NCBI GenBank assembly: GCA_014529385.2
Contig: CM043968.1
Span: forward strand, 25,781,513-25,845,512
DNA length: 64,000 bases
Direction: 5' to 3'
Origin: Adiantum capillus-veneris
Taxonomy: Eukaryota; Streptophyta; Polypodiopsida; Polypodiales; Pteridaceae
The notes under the pieces are model-generated. The model was not told where the DNA came from. It ran no database searches and saw only the letters and a list, made by a program, of their open reading frames with translations. Positions 41,567 to 52,098 of the stretch are shown piece by piece. Both the position numbers and the translations under genes were made by a program. Position 1 is the stretch's first letter. Every line of letters begins with the position of its first letter.

Positions 41567-42239
41567 ATAAAGAAAGGTCAGCATTTTTGCGAGAGTTTAG
41601 TTTGTGTTTTTTTGATTCATTAACGTCACAATTGCCGCCAGAGAGACTTGAGGACCATCGGATAGATTTGGTACCAGGGTGTAGCCCACCAAATAGACCT
41701 CCCTACAGGGTTAGCGCGGCGCAACAAAAAGAGATTATGGGCCAGGTTGAGGAGCTATTAGAGAAGGGGTGGATTCAGCCTAGTTCGTCACCCTTTTGCT
41801 CCTCAGTGCTCCTAGTACAGAAAAAGGATGGCTCATGGCACATGTGTATTGATTACCGTGCGTTGAATAAGAATACCATCAAGAATAAGTTTCCTATTCC
41901 AAGGATTGATGATATTCTCGGCCGTTTAGAGGATGCTGCAGTTTTCAGCAGGATAGACCTTAAGAGTGGGTACCATCAAATTCGTATAAGGCCAAAGGAT
42001 GTGCACAAGACTGCGTTTAGAACGACATTTGGTCTTTATGAGTTCCTAGTGATGCCGTTTGATCTAACAAATGCTCCTGCAACCTTCAACAGGATGATGG
42101 ACCGGATTTTCCGCTCGCATCAACAGTTTGTTGGGACATTCTTCGATGACATGATAGTCTATTCGAAGATGAAGAGGAGCATAGGCATCACTTGACCATT
42201 GTGTTCGAAGAGCTGGCAGTCACAGGTTACTTGTCAATC
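41560..42239 (+). pseudogene. Reverse transcriptase (element D)
   Basis: [68 protein letters not shown] (Gly to Asp in MPFGLT) and active site FFDDMIVYS. Frameshift after the active site, near 42170. Confidence 0.88.
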
Positions 42240-42994
42240 CTAAGAAAAGTGAATTCTTCCTGGAAGAGATCCACTTTCTTGGCCACATAGTGTCGAAGGA
42301 TGGTGTCCAAATGGATCCCGCAAAGGTAGAAGCTATTAAGACATGCCCAGACTTGAAGACTGTGCATGATGTCAGAAGCTTCTTGGGATTGTGTTCCTAC
42401 TATAGAAGGTTTATCAGGAATTTTGCAGAGATAGCATCACCTCTTTACGCATTGCAAAAGAAAGAGGCCACTTTCAGATGGACCCAAAAAGAGCTTTCAG
42501 CTTTTAGTCTCTTAAAGGAAAAGTTGACTTCAGATCCAGTAATTGTTTTGCCAGACCTTAGGAAGTCATTTGTGGTCCAATGTGACGCGTGTGGCAGTAG
42601 CATCGAAGCAGTGCTAATGCAAGATGGACGGGTAGTAGCTTATGAAAGCCGAATTTTGCAAGGGCCAGAGAAGAGTATGCAAGTCTATGAGAAAGAGCTC
42701 TTGGCAGTGATTCATGCGCTTTCTAGCTGGAAGCACTGTTTTTGTTGTCCAAACAGACCATCAGACCTTGCGATACTTCTTGACACAGTCAAAGTTATCC
42801 GAAAAGCGGAAGGCAAGAAGAATGTTGTGGCTGATGCGTTATCAAGGAAGCCATAAATTTCAGTGTGTTGATTTCTTATCATCATGAGCTGGATGACATG
42901 AAGGAACATATGCTACTGATGAAGATTTTGCAAGGATCTTTGAACAGTTGCTAGAGGGGCAACATCATGAGCACCTCCTCCTCAGAGATGATTT
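42240..42994 (+). pseudogene. RT C terminus and RNase H (element D)
   Basis: FLGHIVSKDGVQMDP, FLGLCSYYRRFIRNF, then RNase H VVQCDACGSSIEAVLMQ and YEKELLAVIHAL. About 75 bp are lost around 42740-42810, removing the TDH motif. The linker AEGKKNVVADALSRKP is kept. Beyond 42856 the tail is out of frame. Confidence 0.83.
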
Positions 42995-43944
42995 TTGGTG
43001 ATGCATGGCAGACTTTGTGTCACTAGGCCATTGCGACATATGGTCATGGTAGAAAGTCATGTCCCACCGTATGTAGGGCTTCATGGTATTGCGAGAGTTA
43101 AAGCCGTAGAGACATTCTTCTATTGGCCTACCTTGAGGAGAGATGTGGATGCCTTTGTGCGAGCATACCTGATTTGCCAAAAGGTCAAGTTTGACAGGCA
43201 AAAGGCACCACGGTTGTTACAACCACTGCCGATTCTAGATAAGCCATGGGAAACCATTGCTATGGACTTTATCTTAGATCTTCCAAGAACGCGACAGGGA
43301 ATGATGGTATATGGACCATTTGCAGATTCAGCAAGCATGCCCTTTTCATCCCTGTTAGGAAGAAGATAAAATCTAATCAGATGGCATGTTTATTCATGTA
43401 CAATGTGTTGAAGTACCATGGTATGCCACAATCGATTGTCAGTGATTGTGATCTCGCATGACAAGTTTGTTTTGGAGAGGATTGTTTGAGAACATGGGCA
43501 CTACGCTCAAGTTCTTGTCTTCGTTTCATCCACAAACTGATGGACAGTCAGAAGAGGCTAATTCTAATGTCCTGGATCTGCTGAAATGCTATGTGTCACA
43601 TAATAAGGGCAAATGGGAACAGTATTTGCCTATGCTTGAGTATGCGTACAACAATACGGTGCATTCGTCGACTGGCAAAGCACCTTTTGAGATTGTTGAA
43701 GGCGGCAAAAAGGTTCCCCCTATTTTGCATACAAAAGACAAGATCTTTGAGGCAGATCGATATGTTGAGAACATGGATGAAATGTACAAGAAAATTAAAG
43801 TTGCCTTGAAGAAGACTCAAGCAAAGCCTGCTGATCGGCACCGTCGTGAATTGCTGTTATCACCTGGTGATTGGGTTCTGTTAAGGTTCGAGAAGGCAAG
43901 GTTAAAGAAGATGAAGGGCAAGGAACGACTGTTTCCTAAGCTCC
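42995..43944 (+). pseudogene. Integrase (element D)
   Basis: Zinc finger region (LICQKVKFDRQKAP), core D in MDFILDLP, D in a damaged SDCDLA segment, E in EEANSNVLD, GKAPFEIVEG, and DWVLLRFEKARLKKMKGKER. At least three frameshifts. It stops at FPKL where LTR C resumes, so C terminus and chromodomain are absent. Confidence 0.84.
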
Positions 43945-43981
43945 GTTCTTCAGTGGCTTGACACGTCAGCAATTTGTGACA
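43945..43981 (-). repeat. C 3' LTR, first 37 bp
   Basis: Complement of TGTCACAAATTGCTGACGTG and following bases, matching 19664-19700 with few differences. It lies directly beside the C polypurine tract. Confidence 0.85.
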
Positions 43982-43996
43982 TCCCCCCTTCTTGAA
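43982..43996 (-). other. C polypurine tract
   Basis: Minus strand TTCAAGAAGGGGGGA directly upstream of the LTR start. Confidence 0.8.
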
Positions 43997-44377
43997 AGAA
44001 AGTAATCGTCCACGATTACAACATATCTCCAAAACAACTCGAGTTAGCTCAAAAATTTTCGAGGGTCATTCCGAGGGACAATTAGTTTTCTCGTTCCAAA
44101 TTGGAGCTCTTGATTTCCTCGGTCATTGGCTTCCAAGAAAAATCTCATCCAATAAGGAGTCTCATTCCAGATCGGAACTTTTGATATCCTGCGTCGTTAG
44201 CTTCCCAGAAGTATCTCATCCAATAAGGAATATTCAGTGGTTGGCACATCACAATGCAACACAAATGCTCACATATGCATGTTACAAGGCATAGAAACAT
44301 AAAGTCGCCGATGAACACTCTTCATGCATAACCTAACAAGGTCCGGGCCGGGAGATATTCAATGACTTTCTCATCAC
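43997..44377 (-). other. C internal 3' region, no gene
   Basis: ~380 bp without coding signal. Two imperfect copies of a CTTCC...AATCTCATCCAATAAGGA-like unit lie at 44128-44240. The fourth GGCCCGG...GGTTATGC unit is complemented at 44315-44351. It ends with ATCAC (44373-44377), the complement of the J target duplication at 22911-22915. Confidence 0.7.
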
Positions 44378-44626
44378 TGTTAGATTCTCTTCATCTCCAG
44401 ATGCTTCGCACACTGTCTACAGGATCCTCACCACTCACGTGCACTGACCCTTGGTTGTGGGTTGGCCACCCGTACACCTATTGGACAGGGATCTCAGGCA
44501 CACTTAGGGTTGTTCAGTACATTTCCCACTTAGACCTGTTTTGGTCACATATTCCCCCATTTATATTGGAGGGTCAAATTTTCAGGTCATTGGGTTATAT
44601 AGAGGATTATTGCCCGACCAGCCCCT

Positions 44627-44890
44627 ATTCTCCTATATATAGGAGGGGGGGCACACTCATTGTCTTGTCTCACACCATGTAGCCATCTGGAGTTATTGGG
44701 CTGCCAGCCTTTCCACCATCTGTCTCATGTCATGTCTCTTCTCTCTCTCTCTCGTGCCATATTCTCCTATATATAGGAGGGGGGGCACCCTCATTGTCTT
44801 GTCTAACCATGTAGCCATCTGGAGTTATTGGGCTGCCAGCCTTTCTACCATCTGTCTCATGTCATGTCTCTTCTCTCCCTCTCGTGCCAG
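44627..44890 (+). repeat. 134-bp tandem duplication in J LTR
   Basis: 44627-44760 and 44761-44890 are head-to-tail copies, each starting ATTCTCCTATATATAGG and ending CTCGTGCCA. The 22.9-kb J LTR has a single copy. Confidence 0.92.
44630..44645 (+). promoter_or_regulatory. Candidate TATA box in a 16-bp palindrome
   Basis: CTCCTATATATAGGAG is a perfect palindrome centred on TATATATA. It occurs again at 44764-44779 in the duplicated unit. Its position mid-LTR upstream of a CT-rich leader fits an LTR core promoter. Transcription cannot be shown from sequence. Confidence 0.6.
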
Positions 44891-44933
44891 GGTCTCTTTC
44901 TCTCTCTCTCACCTTCCGCTGCACACTCTGACA

Positions 44934-44945
44934 TGGTATCAGAGC
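44934..44945 (+). other. J primer-binding site (initiator tRNA-Met)
   Basis: An exact TGGTATCAGAGC immediately after the LTR end. Confidence 0.92.
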
Positions 44946-46442
44946 ACCACCATGCAGATCTGCCATCGCCATCAGCAAGGAGGCCATTGCGGGGAGTTTC
45001 ATCGCGAGAAGCTGCTACCCCACCTGCGTTTTTGTGGGCTGCCAGTGTTTTTGCTTCCCTTTCGATCGCCAACCTCCTCCCCTCCACCAGCGACTCCTCC
45101 TCCATCCTCTACTCTGCTAGAGTTTTTGGCTGGTATGGCGTTTTTTGCAACAGAGGGGTCCTCCTTTATGCCTAGCGTTTTTGGGCTTGCTGCCTGGCGT
45201 TTTGCAGAAGGGAGGCACATACATACCAGCGTTTTTCAGATTTGGTACATGCTCAGCTTTTTGGCCTTCTTCTTCCCAGTCGGAGTTCTGTCTCCTTTGC
45301 CACTTGAAGATCATCCATTGCTCCACAAAATACCGCTCTCCTTGGACCTTCCACACTCAGATTCGGGACTGTTTTCCCTGATTTTCAGCCGGGAGTTTGT
45401 GCCCCACCCGTCCTCGTGCCCCAACCTTCAGCATCTGTGGTCCCCCGACACTCTGAGGATGGCTCAGTGCTCTGTTTACAGCAGCATTCCAGCCCCCTTT
45501 GCTGCATTTTCTGGCATGGACACCACCTTCCCCTTTGCCTCGTCAGGTTCCCTTTAGTTACCCTTCCTGATTCACAAGTCTTTCCCCCCTACCCGCACCG
45601 GTGTGGCGCTTACACGTCGTGTTTTCAGATCGCATTTCAGCTTTGCTCCTTCGACATTGAGACGTGGACTCAATATAGGTTCTGGCACAACGGACGGATC
45701 TCCCTCGACATTGCAAATCTTCCCTCCTCGAGGTTCTCTTGGCCTCGGGAAGATGCAGGGGATTGGATTGGTACAGGTACTTATGTGGACGTGGCTTGTG
45801 TTTTTCACCGCTACTTCTTCCTCAATAACCCTCTCTCCCTCTCTCTCGACTGTTGTCTCTCTATTTGGGATTGCCCTATCCACCTCATTTGTATGATAGA
45901 CCCGTGCCTCTTGGCACGTCAGACACTTCTTTTGGACATGTACTCCTAGATGTGAGTATCCTTTGGCATCTGGATGTCTACATGGTCTCATCCAGCACAC
46001 TGGTCCATGGTGGCTCTTTTGCCTTGCCTCTCCATGGTAGAGCCTCTTCCTTGCTTCTGCTTGGTTTTGTGGCTCCTCCACTTGCAGTTCGGATGTACTT
46101 ATGCACTACTTACACGGTGAAGATCTCATGGATGATTCTTGCTTTGCTGGTCTACTCCTAGGCTATGACTTCTACAACACCGGTCATTCTTCCTGATGCA
46201 TGCTCTTAGCCATCCTTAACCTCACCACATTCCATTACCTCCCTAGGGGGGGAGTTCTCCTATGTTGCGTGTCTTCACGACTTGCACTTGCAGACTCTCT
46301 TAGATTTTTTGTCCAGACCTCGATGGTGGATGTGCTCCCACAGGTTGACTTTCCCGAGTATCTCCTCTGACTCTTTTGTCCGATATTGTGTGTGTGTCAC
46401 AAATCATATTGCAACTTATATATACCCCCGAGACAACTCTTC
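44946..46442 (+). other. J internal region, no recognised gene
   Basis: 1.5 kb with frames up to ~175 codons that lack any known motif and often run out of the LTR across the primer site. Cys/Ser/Phe-rich translations suggest non-coding, pyrimidine-rich sequence. A purine run CCTAGGGGGGGAG (46242-46254) could be a polypurine tract, but no LTR follows it. Confidence 0.5.
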
Positions 46443-46445
46443 TCT

Positions 46446-47086
46446 ACGGATTGCTCAGCTTTTTTGACGCACATAAGAAAGCCAAAAAGCATGGCAAAAA
46501 GCAAAAGAAAAGCACTGACTTTCCAGGTTATTTGGGTCTTCAGTCGACTTTTGACAAGGCAAAGAAACAGAAGAAGCGTGTTCGATTTGAAGGAGTACCC
46601 AATTCTTCTTCTTCTTCTTCTTCTTCTAACAGTTCTTCTAGCTCCTCGGATTCGAGCGAAGAAGACAGAAAAGGTAAAAAGCGAAGCAAGAAGCAACGCT
46701 TCGGAAAGGGCAAGAGAAAGGCAAAGAAGACTAAATCTCGCCCAGAGACTGACAGTTCTACTGAGGACTCGTCTACAGACAGCTCAGATTCTGATGATGG
46801 AACCTTCTATGCGAACAAGAAGAATTTTTACAAAGCCAACTAGTATGACTTTCTCGAAGATAAAAGCAAGAAAGTCAGAGAGTTTAAGGAAGGTGGCCAC
46901 TCGATCAAGTTTCAAGATACTCAGATGCTTCGAAGGCTTTGTCTTTTTATACAACAGTTTGACATTGCTTTCGCGGGAGGACGCTATTCAGAGCACTCCA
47001 AGATTCGGAGAGCTGCCTCTTACTTTAAGGGGAATGCTCGTACTTGGTGGTCCACTCTTCTTTTAAACAAGACTGCGCCAGTTAAA
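46446..47086 (+). pseudogene. gag N-terminal part (element G)
   Basis: Matches E gag but is better preserved: a Lys-rich KKHGKKQKKSTDFPGYL, a Ser-rich linker, KKRSKKQRFGKGKRKAKK, then the core LRRLCLFIQQFDIAFAGGRY and ASYFKGNARTWWSTLL. One in-frame TAG at 46841-46843 replaces the CAG seen in E. A 9-bp in-frame deletion lies near 46912. Interrupted at 47086 by copia. Confidence 0.87.
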
Positions 47087-47363
47087 TGTGGGGGAGCAGA
47101 AGAGAGAGCCCACTTGCTACTCTATGCAATGAGAGTGAAGGAGAAGAGAGTGGCGCAGAAGAAGCACACGCAGAGAAAAAATACGTGAGAGAGAGAGAGA
47201 ACGCGTAGAAGTTTGGGAAAAGTCACGATAGATCCTTTTTGGGCTTGACCTTTGAGTATATGAGTAAGTGACTAGGGGGCCATTCACTTGGGCCCCCTCA
47301 CTTATAAGTCTTTTAACTTATAAGTTAATAAGTACAAGGCACTTAGGCCTTTATTCCCTAACA
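47087..47363 (-). repeat. copia 3' LTR
   Basis: 277 bp, TGTGGGGGAG...TCCCTAACA (plus-strand reading). Includes a GA run and an ACTTATAAGT palindrome near 47297-47325. Followed by the polypurine tract AGGTGGGAGGT (complement of 47364-47374). Confidence 0.95.
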
Positions 47364-47374
47364 ACCTCCCACCT
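47364..47374 (-). other. copia polypurine tract
   Basis: Minus strand AGGTGGGAGGT directly before the 3' LTR. Confidence 0.82.
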
Positions 47375-47442
47375 AAAGGGAATGTACCTTGGGAGAACAA
47401 AGAATCAGCTAACTATGATACATCAGCTGATCATGCACTTAC

Positions 47443-48792
47443 TCATCCAACACCCATCATCTGACGGCAATATGCAAACCGCTCTGCTGGAAGACTCTTG
47501 GTCAAAAGATCTGCAGGATTGTCATCTGTGTGCACCTTGAAAAGTGTAATGCTCTTGTCATCAAGCACACTCCTGATAAAATGATACTTCACCTCTATGT
47601 GCTTTGTCTTGGCATGAAAAACAGGATTCCTTGCAAGCATAATAGCACTCTGACTATCACAGTGTAGCACAGGAACCGGTGACTTAATGCCAAGCTCTTC
47701 TACCAAACGCATGAGCCACAAAGCTTCTTTGCATGCCTCAGTGGCAGCCACATACTCAGCCTCAGTGGTAGACAAAGCAACACATTTTTGCAGTCTAGAA
47801 ATCCAAGAAACTGCACCTCCTGTGAATGTAAACACATATCCAGAGGTAGACTTCCTGCAATCTGGATGTCCAGCAAAATCTGCATCTGTAAAGCCATGCA
47901 CAGATGTCTCACTCTTCCCAAAACAAATGCACAAGTCTTTAGTGCCTTTCAAGTATCTCAAGATACACTTCACTGCTTCCCAATGCTTTTTGCCAGGATT
48001 GCTCATGTACCTGCTTACCACTCCCACCGCAAATGCAATGTCCGGACGTGTAGCAACCATAGCATACATCAAACTGCCAACGACTGATGCATAAGGAATC
48101 TTGGCCATTTCAGTCCGCATATCATCTATGTTTGGGCAGTCATGTGCAGTCAGTTTTACATATGGAGGCAGCGGAGTACCAAGTGCCTTTCCCCCATCCA
48201 TATGAAAACGATGTAGCACCTTATTAACATAATCTCGTTGAGATAGATACAGACGCCTGTTGGGTCTATCTCGAGAGATACGCATGCCCAAAATATGATT
48301 AGCATCACCAAGATCCTTCATGTCAAAGCGATTCTTTAGGCTTTGCTGTAATGCATCCAACTCCGTGACATTTTTACCCGCAATAAGCATGTCATCAACA
48401 TACAAAATTAGCAATAGAAGAGATCCATCACTTGCTGTTTTGATATACAAACAGTGATCAGAATTACTTCTTTTGTATCCTTGAGACCTCATGAATGTAT
48501 CAAACTTGTGATACCATGCACGGGGAGACTGTTTCAAACCATACAAGCTCTTCAAGAGTCGACATACTTTCTTCTCTTGCCCCTTTGACACAAAACCTTC
48601 TGGCTGCATCATATAGATCATCTCAAGCAAATCGCCATGCAAAAATGCTGTTTTGACATCCATTTGCTTTAACTCCATATCTTCAGAAGCAACCAGGCCT
48701 AAAACAAGACGTAATGTGGCAAGCTTTACAAGAGGAGAAAAAATCTCATCAAAATCAACACCATGCTTTTGCTTGTACCCTTTAGCAACCAA
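47443..48792 (-). pseudogene. copia reverse transcriptase and RNase H
   Basis: 449 open codons. RT: FDEIFSPLVKLATLRLVL, MDVKTAFLHGDL, SLYGLKQSPRAWY and active site YVDDMLIAG. RNase H: TDADFAGHPDCRKSTSGYVF, STTEAEYVAATEACKEALWL and the ending ADLLTKSLPAERF. All catalytic positions expected for copia are present. Separated from the upstream part by an in-frame TAA at 48799-48801 just before KARLVAKGY. Confidence 0.94.
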
Positions 48793-48801
48793 ACGTGCCT
48801 T

Positions 48802-49176
48802 TTACTTAGAAGAAGCATCAGATGTGACCTTGGTCTTGTAAACCCATTTACATGGCAGAGCCTTATGCCCTTTAGGCAAATCAACCAAGTCCCATGTATG
48901 GTTTTTCTCCAAAGACTGCATTTCCGAAACCATTGCTTTGAACCATTTCTTATTGTCTTCCCGTTGCATAGCCTCTTTATAGCAAGACGGCTCACCACAA
49001 TCAGTGAGCATGACATAGTCCAAAGACGGTTCATATCTATCGGGGGGCCTTGTCACCCGAGTAGACCTACGCACCCAATGATCCATAACAGGTGGATTTT
49101 CAGCCTGTAAACCATCAAAAAACAGCAGGCTGTTCAGCCGGTTGCATCGCAACAACGGGCGGTCTAGGAGCATCAA
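48802..49176 (-). pseudogene. copia segment between integrase and RT
   Basis: RRSTRVTRPPDRYEPSLDYV (the RP-rich linker after integrase), then EAMQREDNKKWFKAMVSEMQ and TWDLVDLPKGHKALPCKWVY, the start of the RT domain. In a different frame from the integrase frame above, giving one frameshift near 49120-49140. Confidence 0.9.
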
Positions 49177-49657
49177 CCTGTTCCCCTACCTGTGGTGCAT
49201 CAATGGCAACTTGTTGGGGCTGATTTTCAGTAGCTAATGGCTGATTTTCAGCACCATTTTCAGCATGTAAAGGCTGCTGAACATTGGGCCTTCTTGGCTG
49301 TCCATATGTAACATCTTCACGAAAAACAACCCGGCGCACTTCCTCGACCTTTGTGGGCTGTTTGTGCATGCAATTCTCATTGAAGATGACATCATTGCTG
49401 CGTATGATTTTCCGTAATGCGGGATCCCATAATCTATACCCCATTTCACCATCCTCACCATATCCTAGGAAAATGCATTTATGAGACTTTGGTTCTAGTT
49501 TGGTGCGCAGTTCATTCCGGATGTGAACATAGGCCTCACAACCAAACACTCTTAAATGTGCATATGAGGGTGGCTTGCCAGACCACACCTCCTCAGGCAC
49601 CTTTCCACCCAAAGCCTTGCTAGGTGAGCGATTAATCAAGTGAATAGCTGTTTGCAC
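49115..49657 (-). pseudogene. copia integrase C-terminal part
   Basis: AIHLINRSPSKALGGKVPEE, LRVFGCEAYVHI, EPKSHKCIFLGYGEDGEMGY and RLWDPALRKIIRSNDVIFNE are the classic copia integrase C-terminal motifs. Separated from the upstream frame by TAG at 49667-49669, where a Trp codon is usual. Confidence 0.92.
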
Positions 49658-49666
49658 AGCTTCTGC

Positions 49667-51559
49667 CTAAAAACCTTGAGGTAATGCAGCATGTGACAGC
49701 ATACTCCGAACTTTCTCTTGGATAGTCCGGTTCAACCTCTCTGCAACTCCATTCTGAGAGGGATTAAAAGGAGCCGTGAGCTCTCTTTTAATACCTTTAG
49801 TAGCACAAAAGTCAATAAATGCTTTTGATACATACTCCCCCCCATTGTCTGAGCGCAAAGACCTAAGCTTCTTGTTAGTTTGATTCTCAACAAACGCAAG
49901 AAACTTCTTGAAAGTATCCAAAACATCGCTTTTAGCACGTATTGGATACACCCACACCTTACGTGTAGCATCATCGATAAACGAGACAAAATATTTCTTT
50001 CCCCCTAAGGACAACTGTGGCATTTCACATACATCGGAATGCACTAAGTCTAACCTGTCAGACTTCAAAGAAAGAGACCTTTTGTGCGGTGTTTGACTGT
50101 GCTTACCATAAATACAGTGCTTACAATGAGAAAAATCAGCATACCTCAAACACAGCAAATAGCCACAACGAGACAGAGTTTCCATTCCTCTTTTACTCAT
50201 GTGTCCCAACCGGCCATGCCACAAAGAAACACTTGGCTGCTCGGTTACGGCGACAACATGGTCACGCACACTAGATACATGCAAAGGATACAAAGTGTCC
50301 GATTTACAACCCTTGGCTACAATCCGGGCCCCTTTACAAATTTTCCACTTGCTATCACCAAAAGTGGTGTGATAGCCTGCATCATCTAGCTGCCCTGTAC
50401 TAATCAAACTCTTCTTGAGTTGTGGCACATGGCGCACTTTGTGAAAAACAAAAGTCATACCATCAGCAAAGGAAAACTGGACACTGCCAATACCTGCAAT
50501 GTCACATGCATAGTTGTCTCCCAAATAAACAGTGCCCTGCACCTCGCCTGAGTACTGTGTAAACCAATCCCTATGAGGTGTTACATGAAAGGAGGCACCT
50601 GAATCAAGAATCCAAGTATGCATGTCCACATCAGAACCCATAGCAAGGGTATGTGCATCCACAGAAGAGGCATTGAGTACATCAGTGCTGCTGTCACTGT
50701 CACAACTACTAGCAACATTGATTTCCTCAATCAACACAGTGCTCTTCTTGGCATTTCCCTTGTCCTTTGCATCAGTTTCAGCACCCTTGTTCTTCTCTTT
50801 CTTCCACTCATAGCATTCCCGTTTATAATGCCCTTTCTTTCCACAATGATGACACACAACATCTTTCCTACGAGATTTGCTGCGTGCCCTGTCCTTACTG
50901 TCAGATTTCTCCCTCTGTTGAGACCTGCCTCTCAAGTGCAATGCATTAGAAGACCCACCTGTGGTGTTCTTCCTGTTCATCTCTTCCATCAAGAGAGAAC
51001 TCTCTACATCTGCATACTTAAGTGACGCACTTGAGTTACTAAGAGCTGTCCGGAATACATCCCAACTCTCGGGCAATGTGCATAGCAGAAAAGTAGCTTT
51101 GAACTCCTCATCAATCGTGAATTTCAGCTCTGTCAGTTGGCTGAAAATAGAATTGAATTCATTGAGGTGCACTGACATGTGCGTGCCCTCCTTCATGCGG
51201 AGATCCATAAGCTTCTTAAGCCAATACACTTTACTGGCAGCACTCTGCTGTGCATACAACTCGTCTAAACGCTTCCACATGCCCCATACTGTCTGCTCAT
51301 TCTCTACATTGAAGAGTAAATTGTCAGACACCGAAAGCATGATCGTGGAGCGAGCCAACTCGTCCACTTCTTCCCATTCTTCAACCTCCATATCATCCGG
51401 TTTCACACCCTGTAACTTAATAGGTTTCGCCTGTTTCTTCTGCAACATCACATTATAACATTGCTTCTTCCATATAGCAAAGTTATGGGCCCCTTCAAGC
51501 TTGAGAATGTGCAACAAATTGCCACTTTCACTGCTAGAAGCTATTCTGAGTGATTGCAA
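49667..51559 (-). pseudogene. copia gag, protease and integrase core
   Basis: 630 open codons. Gag (~res 1-225) with LEGAHNFAIWKKQCYNVMLQ. Zinc knuckle CHHCGKKGHYKREC (~235). Protease WILDSGASFHVTPHRDWF (~315). Integrase zinc finger from LWHGRLGHMS to CKHCIYGK. Core: D in HSDVCEMP, VSFIDDATRKVWVYP, D in RSDNGGEY and E in NGVAERLNRTI. Ends LPQGF before an in-frame stop. The start at 51559 fits copia Gag N termini. Confidence 0.93.
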
Positions 51560-52084
51560 ACACTGAAACCCTGTTTTGCCGACCTAAACACGCCCAAATG
51601 TGCGCAATCGGGCAAAAACAGCTTGCTGTTACAGAAAAACAGCGAGCAAATTTCATGCGAAATCACCCCAAAACGGCGTACATTCACTGCCAAACCCTTA
51701 CCAAAGGTTTCCACAAGGTGTATACATCATTTGCTTGCTGAAATTCCCTGTTTTAGGGCAAAAATCAGACCTGTAAACACCTGTTTTGCTGAATTTTCAG
51801 AACCTCGTTGGTGGAAACACCTGTAAGATTGACCTGTGAGACTTGCCCTAATGAAATTGCATCAAATTGACCCCGAAATTGGTCAATTTCAGCAGAAATA
51901 GGCTGCTGTTCGCCAGTTTTTGAAACCCTAATTTTGGGGAAACTGTCACCGGAGGTCGATTCTACACGGTGAGAGGATCCCTTCGCGACAGAGTTGATCG
52001 AAAACGGTTGAATATCCTTCCCGCAGCGAGCAAGAACAAAATTCTGATCTGTGTTGCGAAAATGGCTCTCTTGGAAACCCTAAA
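51560..52084 (-). other. copia 5' leader
   Basis: ~525 bp between primer site and gag start, no coding signal. Contains several CTGTTTT/AAAACAG words. Confidence 0.7.
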
Positions 52085-52096
52085 GCTCTGATACCA
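52085..52096 (-). other. copia primer-binding site (initiator tRNA-Met)
   Basis: GCTCTGATACCA on the plus strand, two bases from the LTR edge at 52099. Confidence 0.92.
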
Positions 52097-52098
52097 TG

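Larger units (their letters stand above)
39943..43944 (+). mobile_element. D: group-1 Ty3 fragment lodged in LTR C
   Basis: 4.0 kb from mid-gag to the integrase C-terminal region, without LTRs, primer site or polypurine tract. Both ends abut pieces of the same LTR C in the opposite orientation: 39477-39942 on the left and 43945-43981 on the right. About 150 bp of that LTR are missing in between. No target duplication is seen. This is not a retrotransposition product but DNA rearrangement or repair-associated insertion. Confidence 0.82.
44378..44933 (+). repeat. J 5' LTR
   Basis: 556 bp, TGTTAGATTCTC...CACTCTGACA. It contains a 134-bp tandem duplication (44627-44760 and 44761-44890) with its core promoter. 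CT-rich runs occur near the end. Confidence 0.86.
44378..46442 (+). mobile_element. J: pol-less LTR element, 5' part
   Basis: LTR (44378-44933), an exact initiator-Met primer site, and ~1.5 kb of internal sequence ending abruptly where truncated G gag begins. Its 3' LTR is at 22916-23255 in opposite orientation. The flanks of both LTRs carry the same 5-bp target duplication in complement, so they belonged to one insertion into C. No Gag or pol motifs are recognised. Confidence 0.8.

Noticed and set aside
44727-45557. A 276-codon frame
   Set aside because: Starts in the duplicated J LTR and runs across the primer-binding site, which real retroelement genes do not. Composition is pyrimidine-driven.
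46242-46254. J polypurine tract and 3' LTR
   Set aside because: The purine run is attractive, but the sequence after it does not match the J LTR, so I do not call a 3' end there.
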